From contig JAOZHP010000111.1 in the NCBI GenBank assembly GCA_026014815.1, positions 1 to 39,952 of the forward strand: a DNA stretch of 39,952 bases. Reading direction: 5' to 3'. This document shows, in pieces, positions 38,772 through 39,952 of this stretch (the stretch's first letter is position 1; each line of letters opens with the position of its first letter). The translations under genes and the position numbers were made by a program. Source of the DNA: Candidatus Bathyarchaeota archaeon. Its GTDB lineage: Archaea; Thermoproteota; Bathyarchaeia; TCS64. The notes beneath the pieces are model-generated. The model did not search any database. It had not been told where the DNA came from and worked only from the letters and a program-made list of their open reading frames with translations.

Positions 38772-39952
38772 CTGTCACTATCCTGTCTACTACGTACTGG
38801 CGTATCTCATCACTGAGGCTCGCAAAGTATGCGCTGAACCCTGTCACTCGCACCATGAGGTCAGGGTACTTGGACGGGTCTCTCTGCGCTGCGAGGAGGG
38901 TATCCTTGTCTAGAACATTAATGTTTACGAGGGTGCCCCCTAAATCGAAGTGGGTCTTGATCAACGCCTGCACCTTCTCCCTCGCCTCGTCGTCCCTGCC
39001 CAGCGCCGGGTCCAGGTCAAGCTGTAACGGGGCTGTGTTCCCGTATCCGGGCTGAACAGCCGCGACGGCTGTGACCATCTGTGTGGGGGTTCCGCCTTTC
39101 CCTATGTTGAATCCCGGTGAGGGGTTAGGCCCATGGCTGAGGGGTTCACCGGCATGCCTCCCATCCGGTGTTGCGCCGAGCCTGTTACCGTAATCCACCA
39201 CCTTTGCCCAACTGAAGAGGCCGGGTACCATCTTCACTCCGTTTGGCGTAGGTTTAGACACGATCATCTCGGTGAATGTATCGGTAACGCGTTTAGCCCA
39301 CTCGTCAGCCTCTGACCCCCCGTACCCGAAGCGGGGGATGTTTCGCATCATAAGCCGTACTCGTTCACCGTCTTTTCCAGCCCAATCAGTCTCCAGGTGA
39401 CGCATCATCTCGGGCCACGTAACCTGTTTTTCGTTCTCTACTCGTTGCTCTAGCGCCGCGAAGCTGTCGGCTACGGTGGCGAGGGACGCCCCGTCTACTC
39501 CGATGTCGGTGTACTCTACTCCTCCGTTGCTGGCATCCATTCCTTTCTCCAGCGGGCCATAACAGAAAAGGTCCAGGTATAGCTCAGGGAAGACCTGGTG
39601 CATATGTGCAAGGTGAAAGTCGATGCCCTCGGCTGTCACCTCCACCGCACGGTTCAAGTGCCCTTTGAATCTGTCCCACAGCTGTTGTACGCTGGGGGCT
39701 GTTGTGTTGCTGCTCATCATCTCCCTGAGGGATGCGTCGAAGACCTTGGCGAGGTCGATCTTGATGAGATCCATCATGTTGTACTCGCGTCCCGGTATGG
39801 CGAGCCAGTGACAACCAGCGTAGACTCTTTGCCTAGCGTCCTCGACGGGATACCCGTTCCGTGTGAAGCCTTCGGTGACAGGGGTGTCGCCTATGAACTT
39901 GGGGAACCCCATCTTGTCCTCTATGAGAATCTCGACGCCCCTCCGGAAGAGC
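38764..39952 (-). CDS. PFL/glycerol-dehydratase-type glycyl-radical enzyme, C-terminal part only
   Basis: The frame is open from 39951 to a TGA at 38764 with no interruption, so the N-terminal half lies beyond the right edge. The visible ~395 residues carry the second half of the ten-stranded barrel (G-G-V-E-Y-T-D-I-G-V-D-G-A-S-L-A-T-V-A-D) and the glycyl-radical loop M-V-R-V-T-G-F-S-A-Y-F, where the Gly (38839-38841) receives the radical. The catalytic Cys-x-Glu should lie in the missing half, so the substrate (pyruvate, glycerol, choline, or another) cannot be assigned. An in-frame ATG at 39912 is internal, not the start. Confidence 0.88.
   Translation of the reverse strand, partial: LFRRGVEILIEDKMGFPKFIGDTPVTEGFTRNGYPVEDARQRVYAGCHWLAIPGREYNMMDLIKIDLAKVFDASLREMMSSNTTAPSVQQLWDRFKGHLNRAVEVTAEGIDFHLAHMHQVFPELYLDLFCYGPLEKGMDASNGGVEYTDIGVDGASLATVADSFAALEQRVENEKQVTWPEMMRHLETDWAGKDGERVRLMMRNIPRFGYGGSEADEWAKRVTDTFTEMIVSKPTPNGVKMVPGLFSWAKVVDYGNRLGATPDGRHAGEPLSHGPNPSPGFNIGKGGTPTQMVTAVAAVQPGYGNTAPLQLDLDPALGRDDEAREKVQALIKTHFDLGGTLVNINVLDKDTLLAAQRDPSKYPDLMVRVTGFSAYFASLSDEIRQYVVDRIVTGD

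Overview
The window is archaeal chromosome. Diagnostic genes are a TFB-type transcription factor, RadA recombinase, a histone-fold protein, the Nep1 rRNA methyltransferase, archaeal-type DtdA, a stand-alone Dph6 and an archaeal-style threonyl-tRNA synthetase. Many genes also carry TATA boxes about 27 bases ahead of GTG or ATG starts that appear leaderless. Glycyl-radical enzymes, radical-SAM proteins, flavodoxin, ferredoxin, HypD and pyruvate phosphate dikinase point to an anaerobe. Lineage cannot be fixed from sequence alone. A catalytic-only ThrRS is familiar from Crenarchaeota, and the overall set would suit an uncultivated TACK or Asgard archaeon. No tRNA, rRNA, CRISPR array or intact insertion sequence was seen.

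Layout. Bases 1-3400 are visibly AT-rich and look like an accessory island: a partial HD phosphohydrolase, small orphan genes, and gene remnants with frameshifts or no start codon. From 3428 the base composition and gene content become core-like: dph6, a ThrRS without editing domain, a small cysteine protein, two tandem TIGR04076 proteins, a MetE-like methyltransferase, dtdA, a DUF72-SWIM fusion, a 53-residue zinc ribbon, a cupin, nep1, a membrane-anchored secreted protein, a ferredoxin, a histone, a SpoIIM-like protein and a C_GCAxxG_C_C protein. Bases 14.3-18.4 kb hold a flavodoxin / NrdD-like / NrdG-like operon facing away from an SplB-like radical-SAM gene, then a VOC protein. Next come ppdK, a crcB-like gene with no normal start codon, tfb, a GTPase, radA, an M20 amidohydrolase, a GNAT, a B12-binding radical-SAM protein, a secreted beta-propeller protein overlapping a membrane-tethered winged-helix protein, a DsrE/F/H-like trio and a class V aminotransferase. 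A short decayed patch (32.7-33.6 kb) holds a frameshifted nucleotidyltransferase and an MFS remnant. After it come acylphosphatase-hypD, a cyclophilin, two methyltransferases, and at the right edge a PFL-type glycyl-radical enzyme (partial) with its activase.

How the genes fit together. Redox and radical chemistry dominates: flavodoxin and ferredoxin are plausible electron donors for the radical-SAM activases. The most striking observation is that the NrdD-like protein keeps the C-terminal glycyl-radical region, zinc site and adjacent activase but has no cysteine before residue 460, so the thiyl-radical cysteine required by class III ribonucleotide reductase is missing. Other points to check are the beta-propeller plus membrane winged-helix pair, genes whose best starts are CTG or ATT, and hairpins that overlap stop codons at operon ends.
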